Counted from the first letter of the stretch, positions 43,611 through 52,444 are shown. The stretch: DNA of 64,000 bases from Edaphobacter modestus (GCF_004217555.1 NZ_SHKW01000002.1:248001-312000); one strand, 5' to 3'. The notes: generated from the letters alone by a model not told the origin. Numbers and translations: made by a program.

Positions 43611-43791
43611 GATTGCCTTTCCAATTTACGTCGTGTTGGAAAACGCGCTCACTGCTGCCTTCGGGCCCTTAGACAGAGATTTTTCGGTACGTTTCAGACA
43701 GGAACTTAAGGACTTGTGCCCTAACCCAGGGTGTCAGAAAGGGGGGACGACGAGCAACGAGGAAAATATAGAACCTCTCATCTTCATATAG

Positions 43792-44105
43792 TTTCCTCGC
43801 GAAAGCGTTTTAGTTTGATGCTCAATTTGACCAATGAGTGTATATGGCCATTTTTCCCCAATCAGAAGAGGTAAAGCGCAATGGGTACTCTCGTCCCCAC
43901 GTAGGCCTAATCGTCGAGTAGTTGTCGGTATCTTGCAGAATAGTGTGATTTCTGGCACTTGAGACACCTCAACCTAGACGCTCATGTACCCTTGTACCTC
44001 AAAGAGCATCCGATAGGAGGTTGCGATACAAATGAAATCTTTGAGTGTCGATAAGACCTAGTTACTGAGTCGCAGATGCAAAGGTAAAAAACGAGAGATG
44101 CTTAG
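43792..44105. other. Interval without a supportable gene
   Basis: No coding signal seen on either strand between the patatin stub region and the DUF4105-type gene. Confidence 0.35.
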
Positions 44106-44857
44106 ATGATCGATAGCAAGACACTCGAGCTTCCACCTGCACCCGCTAAGAGATCGAAGTTTCTCTTAAGAGCTTGTAAAGCGCTCGCCGTTGGGATTAT
44201 GTGGTTCGGACTTCTGTTGCTTAATCTTTGGGCTGTTGCCGCTATTTACGTCGATTCTCGAATTGCATCAATGCGCATTGTGTTCGTTGTTATCTATCTT
44301 GTTGTAGAGATCTTGCTCCTAGTCACGACTAGGCGACGAAGGGGTTTCTATTCGCTCATCTGTCCTTGCGTGGTCCTGGTATGGTGGCTAAGCCTGAAGC
44401 CGGTAGATGATGCAAATTGGCGACAGGACGTAGCCCGAAGAGCGTGGGCCGAGATTGACGGAGACAAGGTTACGATACATAACCTTCGTAACTGCGACTA
44501 CCGCTCCGAAGTTGAATACACGAATTGCTGGACTGACCGTACATTCAGCCTTTCGGAGCTTCGGGGTACGGATTTTTTCTTCATCAATTGGGGAGTGCGT
44601 TGGATCGGTCACCCAATTGTGAGCTTTGATTTTGGCAATAACCAACATCTTGCGTTTTCAATTGAAGCTCGCTACCGGCCGGGGCAGGCCTATTCGGCGA
44701 TACTCGGTTTCTTCAGGCAATATGAATTGATCTTTATTGCGGCTGACGAACGCGATGTTATTCGGCTACGGACCAACTATCGCAAGAATGAGGAAGTCTA
44801 TATGTACCGCACAAGCGCCCCCGCGGATATTGCTCGGAAGTTTTTCCTGACTTACCT
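44106..44857 (+). pseudogene. DUF4105-type membrane protein, truncated and joined to a GGDEF fragment
   Basis: Residues 25-100 hold three membrane spans (ALAVGIMWFGLLLLNLWAVA A, IVFVVIYLVVEILLLV, LICPCVVLVWWLSL). The following periplasmic domain carries the DUF4105/Lnb pattern: DGDKVTIHNLRNCDYRSEVE Y, FFINWGVRWIGHPIVSFDFG and LIFIAADERDVIRLRTNYRK. Homology ends at ARKFFLTYL (about 44857), where the sequence switches to a GGDEF gene in another frame. The C-terminal part of the domain is lost. Confidence 0.7.
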
Positions 44858-45154
44858 GGCCGCTACGGCGGGGATGAGTTCGCAATTTTGCTGCCCGAAA
44901 CAAGTCTGGATGAAGCCTCGAAACTGGCTGATCGGATTCGAGACGAAGTGGGGATCCCAGCGGCTGAGGTGGGAGAACAAGGGATACGGGTCACTCTCAG
45001 CGTAGGTCTTACGGTATACATGCCCGACGATCCTGCTGATCCCCGAGAATTGCTGGAGCAGGCAGATCAAGCCCTCTATTCTGCCAAATCCGATGGGCGC
45101 AACCGCGTCCGGGTGTGGAGGGGCCTCTCTGCCCTTTCGAACATGCCACGGTGA
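44855..45154 (+). pseudogene. Diguanylate cyclase (GGDEF) C-terminal fragment
   Basis: The frame reads PGRYGGDEFAILLPETSLDE ASKLADRIRDEV then RVTLSVGLTVYMPDDPADPR and LLEQADQALYSAKSDGRNRV RVW. It contains the GGDEF signature and all the domain after it, but the first half of the domain and any sensor are missing. It starts exactly at the DUF4105 break. A terminator follows. Confidence 0.85.
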
Positions 45155-45289
45155 AACCGCCGGCTCTGCTCTTTCCCACAACTACGCTGATCGCACCGGT
45201 CAAAGAGCCGAACCTGACTCTTTCTACTGGCGTCGATGAGAGTAGCAAAACACAAACCTCTAACCCCAATATACCGATTGATGTACTCA

Positions 45290-45318
45290 GGGCCGCAAAT
45301 AACCGTGCGGCCCTTTTC
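45290..45318 (+). terminator. Intrinsic terminator after the GGDEF fragment
   Basis: GGGCCGCA pairs with TGCGGCCC across an eight-base loop, followed by TTTTCATTTTTT. Confidence 0.8.
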
Positions 45319-45368
45319 ATTTTTTGCGGCTGATCATGTCGCGGATCACCTCCAGGACAAATACACGA

Positions 45369-45640
45369 ATGAAACTTAGCGAAGCAAGAATCAAAGCCAA
45401 AGAAATCTACGGTGAATCTGGTTACGCGGTCTTACGCGGGGCTAACAAGAAACTTTGCGTCATTGGTTTCGTCGACAGAACCGGAAGCAGGCTAGGTGTC
45501 AACGTCGATTTAGCGGGTGCGGCGAGTTCTGATGTAGCGACCATTGAGCCGAAGATTCGGTGCAAACTAAAAACTTCTCGCCTTCGTGGCATTGAGAAAG
45601 GTTCCTGCCACATGGCGAAATCAAAAGACTCGTGTCGGCG
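45369..45640 (+). CDS. Small hypothetical protein, 3' end uncertain
   Basis: ATG 45369 gives MKLSEARIKAKEIYGESGYA, VLRGANKKLCVIGFVDRTGS and LGVNVDLAGAASS, a small alpha/beta protein. Coding character fades after about 45540 and the frame then runs antisense or out of frame over the RHS fragment. The native gene probably ended near 45560-45640 or was cut. No family recognised. Confidence 0.4.
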
Positions 45641-45676
45641 TTCACGTAGGACTGAGTTCTTCGTTTGTCCATCCCG

Positions 45677-45757
45677 TTTACCGGCAAAGAACGAGACACA
45701 GAATCAGGATTGGATAACTTCGGTGCGCGGTACTACAGCAGTGCGATGGGTAGGTAG
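45677..45757 (+). pseudogene. RHS-repeat core fragment
   Basis: In its own frame this piece encodes FTGKERDTESGLDNFGARYY SSAMGR, then TAG. That is the near-invariant RHS-repeat-associated core motif that precedes the variable toxin tip. Only 26 codons remain. The core-to-tip junction is a recombination hot spot in RHS genes. Confidence 0.8.
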
Positions 45758-45778
45758 CACTTGAGTCCAGCCAGTACA

Positions 45779-45991
45779 TCACCGATGACGATATTCCGTT
45801 CTAAGGGCCCCTAACGAAGGAGCATTTCCTTCGAGGAGCTCCCCTGCTCGGAAGTAATCACCGCCGTTCCAGGAGACGATCTCTTTCCCGCAGGTGCACT
45901 CAATGGAGTCATTGTCTCGCATGGTCGTCTTGATTCTGCGTATCGCCCACCTACGGCCGCAGTCACATACATGTACGTATTCGGTTGGCAT
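45779..45991 (-). CDS. 70-residue zinc-ribbon protein
   Basis: The protein reads MPTEYVHVCDCGRRWAIRRI KTTMRDNDSIECTCGKEIVS. Two CxCG knuckles (CDCG at 9-12 and CTCG at 32-35) form a compact zinc ribbon, and the SWNGGDYFRAGEL segment follows. It is complete and soluble. No named family recognised; similar tiny zinc proteins recur in the window. Confidence 0.6.
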   Translation of the reverse strand: MPTEYVHVCDCGRRWAIRRIKTTMRDNDSIECTCGKEIVSWNGGDYFRAGELLEGNAPSLGALRTEYRHR

Positions 45992-46317
45992 GTGGTGATC
46001 GTCTACGCATTCTCCGAGATTCGCTATAGTGCAATAGATGTATGGTCACATGCTGATTGGGTTAGGTAGATCTTCTGGATTGCGCACGCGAGAATAAGAA
46101 AAGCCAACTTTGATTTCGCCTGTATCCGACGCGGAAATCAAATAAACCCCTGAATTTATTGTCAATCAAATCAGCGATTTACACGCGATCAAATCGGGCA
46201 TAAATCAAAGCGCATCAATCCCCAGCCCCATCAGCGCTCAGTGGCCTTGTGAGACCTTGCAATTCGTCTACAGGGGGTCGTGACCCCATATAGCTTCCGG
46301 GGAGCTTCGTTCCATCG
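45992..46317. other. Interval without a supportable gene
   Basis: No coding signal. AT-rich stretch near 46130-46200. Confidence 0.35.
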
Positions 46318-46587
46318 TCACGGAGTCCCAGGATCGTGGACTTGGAACGCGGCTTCGCGGTAGGCACGGCGGGTATTGGGATTGCGGATATGCGAGCGGA
46401 AGAAGTCGCGCATCCGTGTCCTCGCAGCAGGGCGCGCGAGAAAGAGCGAGGGCAGGGAAGTGCCTGCCCTTTCGATCTCCATCGATGCGTTATTCAATGG
46501 CTCTACTCCTTCCAGCCGTGTCAGTTGTGGAGAAATCGAGCGTGCATCGACCCAGGCTCGTGAGGTATTCAGGTGCAGAGCGGTCAA
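46318..46587 (-). pseudogene. Site-specific integrase, N-terminal fragment
   Basis: The residues SLPSLFLARPAARTRMRDFF and SHIRNPNTRRAYREAAFQ match the start of the SAM-like core-binding domain of plasmid tyrosine integrases ('F.a.ir.p.TRRAY..a...F'). The catalytic domain is absent. Confidence 0.6.
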
Positions 46588-46872
46588 TCATGGCCGAACG
46601 CCTCCTGTACGCATGACCTCCACCCCGATGCAGGCCAGGCCTGCTGCCATGAGCACAAAAGTCAGCAAGAATCCCGTGACGATGCGGCGGCGAACGGGGC
46701 TTGTTGGATAAGCAACGCGATGCACTTTCAAGGCCGGTATCCACCAAAACCAATTGAAGCGGGTTTCAGTTCGAAGCTGCCGGCTTTCTGTCACAAGCTG
46801 CCGAATCGTCAGAATGAGCCTTGCGTAGGAGCCGAAGGCAAAAAGGAACAAGATGTAGCCGGCGATCTTCAA
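46588..46872 (-). CDS. Small two-span membrane protein
   Basis: The 94-residue protein begins MKIAGYILFLFAFGSYARLI and has a second hydrophobic span near 66-86 (VTGFLLTFVLMAAGLACIGV). The loop between them is basic and Trp-rich (RFNWFWWIPALKVHRVAYP). It ends exactly at the start of the integrase fragment. No family recognised. Confidence 0.5.
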   Translation of the reverse strand: MKIAGYILFLFAFGSYARLILTIRQLVTESRQLRTETRFNWFWWIPALKVHRVAYPTSPVRRRIVTGFLLTFVLMAAGLACIGVEVMRTGGVRP

Positions 46873-47264
46873 AGTCCCGCACCTCTAATCTTCACGCATG
46901 ATAAAGGACATTATTATGCTCTAAAAGATGGCTGCTCAAAGCTGGGAAAATAAATCCTGAGGCACATGAGAAATTATTTCCCACTGTGTTGCAGGAAAAC
47001 AGCAAGGTAAAGGTATATGTAGGACTGAATTGGTTTCCTCGGGCCGTACAAAACAACAGTAGTTTGTGCTTCAGCGACTGAAAGCGGTCAGAGCAGCAGA
47101 ACGGTGGCCAAGCCCGTTTGATGCGGACTGTTCGGAACGCCGATACTTGTTCTGCTGCTAGAAGCAAGCTTGATGAGCGTTCCTGACTGCTCCTGTTAGG
47201 CCAGACGAATTATCCTAAGCTTAGGCGAACTACGGGCCTAGATCTATTTTGAGGAAGCGACTCT
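46873..47264. other. Interval upstream of the alpha/beta hydrolase gene
   Basis: No gene seen. GAGGAAG just before GTG 47265 is the ribosome site of the next gene. A CCTAAGCTTAGG palindrome lies at about 47213-47224. Confidence 0.4.
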
Positions 47265-48386
47265 GTGAACCTTCTACGCGCGATATCGCTGCTGCTCGTG
47301 TCTATTTTCTTTGGTCGCCAAATATGCTCAGCACAGACCCTTCCTTCAAATGCTTGGCATGATCCCTCATCTCACCATGGCGAGATGATTACTGTAGCCG
47401 AAGGTATTCAACTCGAAGTGTTGGACTGGGGAGGTACAGGGAGTCCCCTTATCTTTCTCTCCGGTCTCGGAAATACCGCGCATATTTGGGACCACTTCGC
47501 TCCGAAGTTCACCGACAGGCATCATGTCTATGCCGTCACGCGGCGCGGATTCGGGAAGTCGACCCATGCCCCCGCTGGTTACGCTCCGGAGAGACTTGCC
47601 GACGACATACTGGCCGTGATGGATCAACTCAAGATCGAAAAGCCTGTGCTGATTGGCCACTCGCTTGCGGGCGAGGAACTGAGTTCCATTGGAACGCGTC
47701 ACCCCGAACGAGTTTCTGCGCTCATCTATCTCGACGCTGCCTATACGTATGCCTTTTATGACGCAGCCGGCGATTATGAATCAAGCCTCGCAGATCTGCG
47801 GCAGAAGATCGATGCCCTGGCAGTCAAGCCCGAAGATACGACGCTTATGGATCAGGTTAAGGCTGCGCTACCTCAGTTTGAAGAAAATCTAAACCGCAAA
47901 GTGAGCAGCATGGAGAACCCGCTTCCGGCGCCATATGGCCCCCCGAGCGCAGCGGACAAGGCCAGCTTTGCGGCCATGATGAAAAGGATGACCGGTGCAG
48001 TTGGCGGAGCTCCACCCGAAGCCGAATTACATGAGAGTTTCCTGCCGGGACCGGATGGGAGTGTCGGCGCTCGCAATGCATCGCCTGAAGCGGGCAGCGC
48101 CGTATTCAAAGACTATCAGCGCTTCACTACACCCATCCCCTTGCCGATTCTCGCGATCATGGGCTACCCGCAAAACAAAGGGCCTAACTTTCATGCGGAT
48201 ACACCTAAGAACATCGCGGCTGCGGCTGCGGCTGATGCAAACCAAGCACGTCAGATTGACGTATTTGAAAGAGGCCAGCCAACTGCGCATGTCGTCCGCA
48301 TCGCAGAGGCCAACCACTACATCTTCATTTCAAATGAAACCCAGGTCTTGATTGAAATGTACAAATTCCTGGCTACGCTTTCATGA
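47265..48386 (+). CDS. Secreted alpha/beta hydrolase
   Basis: GTG start after GAGGAAG. Residues 1-25 are a signal peptide (LLRAISLLLVSIFFGRQICS AQ), so the enzyme acts in the periplasm or outside. The fold markers are GTGSPLIFLSGLGNTAHIWD (oxyanion region), VTRRGFGKST, IGHSLAGEELSSIGTRHPER (nucleophile Ser near 132), and a final IAEANHYIFIS with the catalytic His. A lid of about 100 residues is inserted at 180-280. The gene is full-length at 373 residues. Substrate unknown; prolyl-aminopeptidase or haloalkane-type relatives are possible. Confidence 0.88.
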   Translation: MNLLRAISLLLVSIFFGRQICSAQTLPSNAWHDPSSHHGEMITVAEGIQLEVLDWGGTGSPLIFLSGLGNTAHIWDHFAPKFTDRHHVYAVTRRGFGKSTHAPAGYAPERLADDILAVMDQLKIEKPVLIGHSLAGEELSSIGTRHPERVSALIYLDAAYTYAFYDAAGDYESSLADLRQKIDALAVKPEDTTLMDQVKAALPQFEENLNRKVSSMENPLPAPYGPPSAADKASFAAMMKRMTGAVGGAPPEAELHESFLPGPDGSVGARNASPEAGSAVFKDYQRFTTPIPLPILAIMGYPQNKGPNFHADTPKNIAAAAAADANQARQIDVFERGQPTAHVVRIAEANHYIFISNETQVLIEMYKFLATLS

Positions 48387-48644
48387 ATGAATGCGTATTC
48401 GGAAGGAAGCTGCAGCGAGAAGATCGGTACCGAAAGATCAGCCAGTGTTCGAAAATCCGACCGTTTTGGCTCGTCAGTTGACGAGAACAGGCAAAACACC
48501 TCATTGATGGCGGGTGAATTGGAGATTAGTCCTCATAAATGCGCTTGTATGGACTAACTTTTTGTAGTGCACGTAAAACGGGGCGGTCTCAACCGGTCGA
48601 TGCAACACCATCTGATATGAATTCATTTTCTAAAGGTGGTGTTT
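48387..48644. other. Interval with no gene seen
   Basis: No supportable coding sequence between the hydrolase stop and the IS30 stub. Confidence 0.3.
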
Positions 48645-48770
48645 ATGGCACAAGGAAAACGGGACAGGCTTTCCGCGGAGCAGCGGATCGACATGTGGCG
48701 CCGTTGGAAGTCGGGCGAGTCGTTGCATGAGATTGGCCGCGCCTTCAAGATCCTCCGATCGCGATCCTGA
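48645..48770 (+). pseudogene. IS30-family transposase N-terminal stub
   Basis: AAAGGTGG precedes ATG 48645. The 41 codons MAQGKRDRLSAEQRIDMWRR, WKSGESLHEIGRAF match the helix-turn-helix start of IS30-family transposases. The frame ends in TGA at 48770 after an unrelated KILRSRS. The DDE core is missing. Confidence 0.7.
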
Positions 48771-48829
48771 GAAACGCTTCTCGCTGGAATCATTCTCGGG
48801 TCACCACACCAAAAGTAAAAATCGTACGA

Positions 48830-48985
48830 TTTGTGACGTTTGGTGTAGTGACCCCAAATAGCTCCTGTTTTGGTGCCCTGATACAGCCGTGCTTCTTGGC
48901 TTCTCCGTAAACGTCCTGGGGAGCCAGGAGAGGGAATAGAGGCGGAGCTTGTTGTCTTCGGGGAGTAGGTCGCGGTGTAGGTCAT
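48830..48985 (-). pseudogene. DUF3560-type protein, N-terminal remnant with frameshifts
   Basis: From ATG 48985 the minus strand reads MTYTATYSP, then in another frame EDNKLRLYSLSWLPR, and in the third DVYGEAKKHGCIRAPKQELF GVTT. Joined, they give the start of DUF3560 proteins ('MtYtAtYspeDnKLRLYs.srLp...Y...k..Gf.wAPkQe.F'), which are typical of plasmids and integrative elements. At least two indels disrupt it and the rest is absent. Confidence 0.65.
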
Positions 48986-49353
48986 GGGGGGATCCTTTGC
49001 TTTGAAACGGTTCGGCTGTGGCTGCTCTCACAGACACGCCTTGGCCCTGGCCCACGCCAGAGGAGGTAGCCAAGTGCAACGGTTGGTTGGGGTGGCCAGG
49101 GGCCATCCGAAGGACCGGAGGAAACGAAGCCCGCAGCTCGAAGCTCGAGGACTAGAGCTGCACGGAGGCCGCGACCGGTCTTGCGCACGCGAGCACCAGC
49201 GCCTCTTAGGAAGGCTTCGTGACAGGAACATCATAAGCTGGCCAAAACAACAGTTTGACGCAATATGCTGGCCAAGACCTCGGCGGGCGCCTTCCTTGTA
49301 ACGCGGTCCTGCTCCTATGGTTCGCTAGTGGTACAACCGTCCAATCCAAACCG

Positions 49354-49400
49354 CATCGCTGGCCTAACCCCGCCCTAAGCAGGGTGTTTACGCCAGCGAT
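49354..49400 (+). promoter_or_regulatory. Hairpin in the leader of the DAHP synthase gene
   Basis: ATCGCTGGC and GCCAGCGAT are nine-base arms, with an inner CCCT/AGGG pair. It ends 40 bases before the ATG of the aromatic-pathway gene. It might be a 5'-UTR control element or the terminator of an upstream transcript; no T-run follows. Confidence 0.35.
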
Positions 49401-49440
49401 GGAGCGGGCGAGCCATACCTAGTATTCTGATCAAGCGGCT

Positions 49441-50517
49441 ATGCTTTATCCCACAAATAACCTCAGGATCAAATCCAGCAAACTCGTTCTTCCTCCAATT
49501 TTCCTTGAGGAGGAGATGCCTGTCACAGAGAACGCTTCGAGCACTGTCTTCGAAGCACGTCGTCAGATCATCGACATCCTCAACGCGTCAGACGACCGCC
49601 TGGTCGTCGTTGTCGGACCCTGCTCCATCCACGATCCGATTGCTGCCAGGGAATATGCGGGATTGCTGAGGGAGGCGGCTGCGGAGCTTTGCAGCGATCT
49701 TCTGATCGTGATGCGTGTGTATTTCGAGAAACCGCGTACCACGATTGGCTGGAAGGGATTGATCAACGATCCTTACTTCGACGAATCTTTCCGCATCAGT
49801 GACGGTTTGCGCATTGCACGCCGCCTGCTTCTCGATCTGGCGGAGATGGGCGTTCCCTGCGGTACCGAGTATCTCGACATGATCTCGCCGCAATACGTCT
49901 CCGACCTTGTAAGCTGGGGAGCCATCGGCGCGCGAACGACCGAGAGCCAGGTCCACCGCCAGCTTGCGTCAGGACTCTCCTGTCCGGTCGGCTTCAAGAA
50001 CGGCACCTCCGGCAACGTACAGATTGCGATTGAAGCCATTCTCTCGGCAAGCTATCCGCATACCTTCCTGGGGACTTCGGAGACCGGGCAATCGGCCATC
50101 CTTCTCACATCAGGTAATCCAGACTGCCACGTCATCCTGCGCGGTGGCCGGCAGGTGACCAACTACGACGCAGCCTCGGTCGCTTCAACCGCCGAGCAGA
50201 TGGAAAAGACGGGCGTCAAACCACGCATCATGATCGACTGCAGCCACTCAAACAGCGGAAAAGACCATCGCAAGCAGGGTGCAGTATGTCGCGCTGTATC
50301 AGCGCAGATCGCGGGTGGGGAACGTCGCATCACGGGTGCCATGATCGAAAGCAATCTCGTTGCAGGATGCCAGACTCTCGTAAACGGCAAGACCCTTACC
50401 TATGGACAAAGCATCACCGACGCCTGCATCGACTGGTCTGAGACACACACACTCCTCCGTGAACTCGCCACAGCCGTCCAAAAACGGCGCACTCATCGGG
50501 TGCCTACGTGCTATTAA
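49441..50517 (+). CDS. aroG: 3-deoxy-7-phosphoheptulonate synthase (class I DAHP synthase)
   Basis: The enzyme joins phosphoenolpyruvate and erythrose 4-phosphate in the first step of aromatic amino-acid synthesis. The 358-residue protein aligns with enterobacterial AroG/F/H over its length: LRIKSSKLVLPPIFL start, VVVVGPCSIHDPIAAREYA, MRVYFEKPRTTIGWKGLIND, SWGAIGARTTESQVHRQLAS GLSCPVGFKNGT, and MIDCSHSNSGKDHRKQ. Metal ligands Cys (GPCSIHD), His and Glu/Asp are present. The N-terminal extension that carries the feedback site in E. coli is kept (MPVTENAS resembles FPATENAA). Which aromatic acid inhibits it is unclear, and the gene symbol could equally be aroF or aroH. Its 3' end overlaps the stop of the SRAP gene. 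Confidence 0.93.
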   Translation: MLYPTNNLRIKSSKLVLPPIFLEEEMPVTENASSTVFEARRQIIDILNASDDRLVVVVGPCSIHDPIAAREYAGLLREAAAELCSDLLIVMRVYFEKPRTTIGWKGLINDPYFDESFRISDGLRIARRLLLDLAEMGVPCGTEYLDMISPQYVSDLVSWGAIGARTTESQVHRQLASGLSCPVGFKNGTSGNVQIAIEAILSASYPHTFLGTSETGQSAILLTSGNPDCHVILRGGRQVTNYDAASVASTAEQMEKTGVKPRIMIDCSHSNSGKDHRKQGAVCRAVSAQIAGGERRITGAMIESNLVAGCQTLVNGKTLTYGQSITDACIDWSETHTLLRELATAVQKRRTHRVPTCY

Positions 50518-51114
50518 GCGGCAGCTGCAAATTATGCGTTTCGAGCAGCTCGATTTTCATCTCATCGGCCGGCAGTATGCGAAGCAAATGCACGGGCGGT
50601 CTATCAGAGGTCGATAGCCATTCCGCATAGTCCCTCGGCTCAAGAATGACAGGCTGCCTGTCATGAACATCTGACATCCTCTCGTTGGGCTCTGAAGTGA
50701 TAACTGAGACGGTGGGCAAGGAATCGCCCTCTTTGTTCTTCCACATGCTCCAGATACCTGCCAGTGCGAACGGATGACGGCCAGGAACCGTTATCTCATA
50801 TTTCGGATTGTTCTTCTTATGCAGACGCTTCCACTCGAAGAAGCTGTCTGCCGGAACAATGCAGCGCCGGGCCTCAAAGGAATTCTTCCAAAGTCAGAGC
50901 GAGTATTGAAAGTGAGTCGTTTAGGAAAGTTGAAGCCCCAATACATCAGCTCGATGTCGCGCTCTCCTTCGTCGTTTGAGAAGACGACAGGCTGCATGGT
51001 TCCCGGCGTGATGTCGTCATTAGGCATGAAGTCGATATCATCGAGATTGGTCTTCACGTGAAAGGCCTCAGCGATCTTCTGCTTGTCAGAGCGTCTTCCG
51101 TAGCGGCCACACAT
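50504..51114 (-). pseudogene. yedK: SOS response-associated peptidase (SRAP/HMCES/YedK), frameshifted
   Basis: ATG 51114 begins MCGRYGRRSDKQKIAEAF, with the catalytic Cys2 that crosslinks abasic sites. The frame continues through DDITPGTMQPVVFSND, ELMYWGFNFP and FNTRSD, then loses homology. A second frame takes over near 50895: KNSFEARRCIVPADSFFEWK (the Asn/Glu region), then FALAGIWSMWKN and NERMSDVHDRQPVIL (catalytic His). The two halves together make a full 200-residue protein, so a single indel separates them. It is last in a coupled four-gene operon. A sequencing error cannot be excluded. Confidence 0.85.
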
Positions 51115-51323
51115 TACTCGTTGGTCTCGTCGATCTTGGTTGTGGCGCTCCGGTCAAGGTCAGCTCGGCGCTTGGCGATGTATTCCTCGGAAAAATCCCG
51201 CTTCCGGAACATGTCCGCGACCTGGCTCCAGTCCTTGAAGTTGCCAATGATGTCGCCAAAATTATCCGTCACTTCGAAGCCATGTCCGGTCTTCGTAATG
51301 ATTGCTGTTTCCAGTTCGTCCAT
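51114..51323 (-). CDS. 69-residue hypothetical protein in the SRAP operon
   Basis: The protein reads MDELETAIITKTGHGFEVTD, NFGDIIGNFKDWSQVADMFR and KRDFSEEYIAKRRADLDRSA. It is a small alpha/beta protein. Its stop codon overlaps the SRAP start (TAATG at 51112-51116), so the two are translationally coupled. No family recognised. Confidence 0.65.
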   Translation of the reverse strand: MDELETAIITKTGHGFEVTDNFGDIIGNFKDWSQVADMFRKRDFSEEYIAKRRADLDRSATTKIDETNE

Positions 51324-51333
51324 ATTAAGTTCC

Positions 51334-51588
51334 TCACATCAGTTGATGGACAGGCGCGTCAACTTCGTTGCACTTCGGACATTCCGACCGATGAGCGGTA
51401 AGTTCCTTGTGCGCGCGTATCAGGGCATTGCGCGTTGCAATCACATCAGTCTGGTCGAGCTTATCGACCGCTTCACCGGCGCGTAGCAGGAAACGGCGCG
51501 CGAGCCCCATACCTTCATCGCAGGCGGGAAGATCGTCGAGTTTCCAGAGCGAGAGGAATGCCTCTTTGTCGATAGCCCCGTCGTTCAT
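51334..51588 (-). CDS. 84-residue helical protein ending in a CxxC
   Basis: From ATG 51588 the protein is MNDGAIDKEAFLSLWKLDDL, ACDEGMGLARRFLLRAGEAV, VIATRNALIRAHKELTAHRS and ECPKCNEVDAPVHQLM. It is mostly helical with a terminal CPKC. The start overlaps the upstream stop by four bases. The general plan resembles the small protein at 21849. Function unknown. Confidence 0.65.
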   Translation of the reverse strand: MNDGAIDKEAFLSLWKLDDLPACDEGMGLARRFLLRAGEAVDKLDQTDVIATRNALIRAHKELTAHRSECPKCNEVDAPVHQLM

Positions 51589-51965
51589 CTTATCTTCTTC
51601 AACTTTCGGTATTGATCCTCGGTAAGGTTCAGCCACACACTTCCTCGGCCCATCTGAATCCCGTATTCGATCGCCTGTAAGTCTTCCAACTTCATCTCTG
51701 CGCCGCCGCGACGTGCGAGTTCGATTATCTTCTCTGGTGCTGCCAGCGTCAGTGGCTTGCCCGCAGACGTCTTTGGATCCTGCTCCAAGAACTGACAGTG
51801 CCAACTGTCCCTCAACATGAAATGCATATAGACCTTCCGCTTCGGGGAACACTTGGCACAGTAGGTTTCGCGGCCGGTATGCGGAGCGGGAAGGAAGACT
51901 TTGCAGTTGCAGCATATTTGCCCTGCAATGCGCATCCTCGCCGTCGATCCCCGCTCACCGCCCAT
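51585..51965 (-). CDS. Zinc-ribbon hypothetical protein, first gene of the SRAP operon
   Basis: The start is ATG 51965 or 51935. Near the N-terminus lie ICCNCKVFLPAPHTGRETYC AKCSPKRKVY, a CxxC...CxxC zinc ribbon. A middle part (FMLRDSWHCQFLEQDPKTSA) and a helical end (MKLEDLQAIEYGIQMGRGSV WLNLTEDQYRKLKKI) follow. Four overlapping genes from here to 50504 form one operon ending in an abasic-site DNA-protein crosslinking enzyme. A DNA-repair-linked role is possible but unproven. Confidence 0.6.
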   Translation of the reverse strand: MGGERGSTARMRIAGQICCNCKVFLPAPHTGRETYCAKCSPKRKVYMHFMLRDSWHCQFLEQDPKTSAGKPLTLAAPEKIIELARRGGAEMKLEDLQAIEYGIQMGRGSVWLNLTEDQYRKLKKIR

Positions 51966-52025
51966 AGGAGATACTATAGGAGAATAAAAAGCGAATATGG
52001 TTGTGGAAGAATCAATTCCTTCGGG

Positions 52026-52140
52026 TCAGGTCTCGAGTATGACTTTTTTCGGGTCTTCGTCGTCACGTAGCGCCACAAATTTGGTATGCCTCAGGTGGTC
52101 GGCGCCGGTCACTCAAGAAACTCGACCTCAGCCACCGCCT
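52026..52140 (-). pseudogene. ligD: Third ligD 3'-end remnant
   Basis: On the minus strand the translation reads AVAEVEFLE, then, after a one-base deletion in the Trp codon, TGADHLRHTKFVALRDDEDP KKVILET and TGA. It is the same OB-fold end of LigD-type ligase as at 30800-30917, but a diverged copy. A further 17-base match (CGGCGCCGGTCACTC) recurs at about 53488. Nothing else of the gene is present. Confidence 0.75.
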
Positions 52141-52444
52141 TGGCTTCAGCCACAATGTCGAATGCCGGACTATGCCGCATGGCCTCTGCCGGAGTCGGCA
52201 TGATTAGTCTGAGTTTTCCTGCACAGGAACACCGATTGCCATTCCACTGGTGAGGGCAAATCAGCTATCAGCGGACCGAGCTCAGGTGTCCATCACGGCG
52301 TGAATATCGGTGAGATGGGCGTACGCGTCACTTGACTGCGCCGGGCCGGAATGTTGTGCCCAACTTCCGGTTGGCCTGTGACTCGGGAGCAACGCGGAAG
52401 TGTTGGGCTTGTACGAACCTCAATGAGCGCATGGCGATTACGTT
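52141..52444. other. Interval with no gene seen
   Basis: No supportable gene downstream of the methyltransferase. A 30-codon frame (MPTPAEAMRHSPAFDIV) runs into the ligD remnant and is not independent. Confidence 0.3.

Noticed and set aside
43431..43709. Plus-strand frame over the patatin stub
   Set aside because: The minus strand has a signal peptide and the GGGxxG motif; the plus frame is Cys-rich shadow.
46285..46330. Possible second DUF3560 scrap (minus-strand APRKLYGVTTP)
   Set aside because: Only about ten residues resemble the APKQELFGVTTP block at 48850; too short to support.
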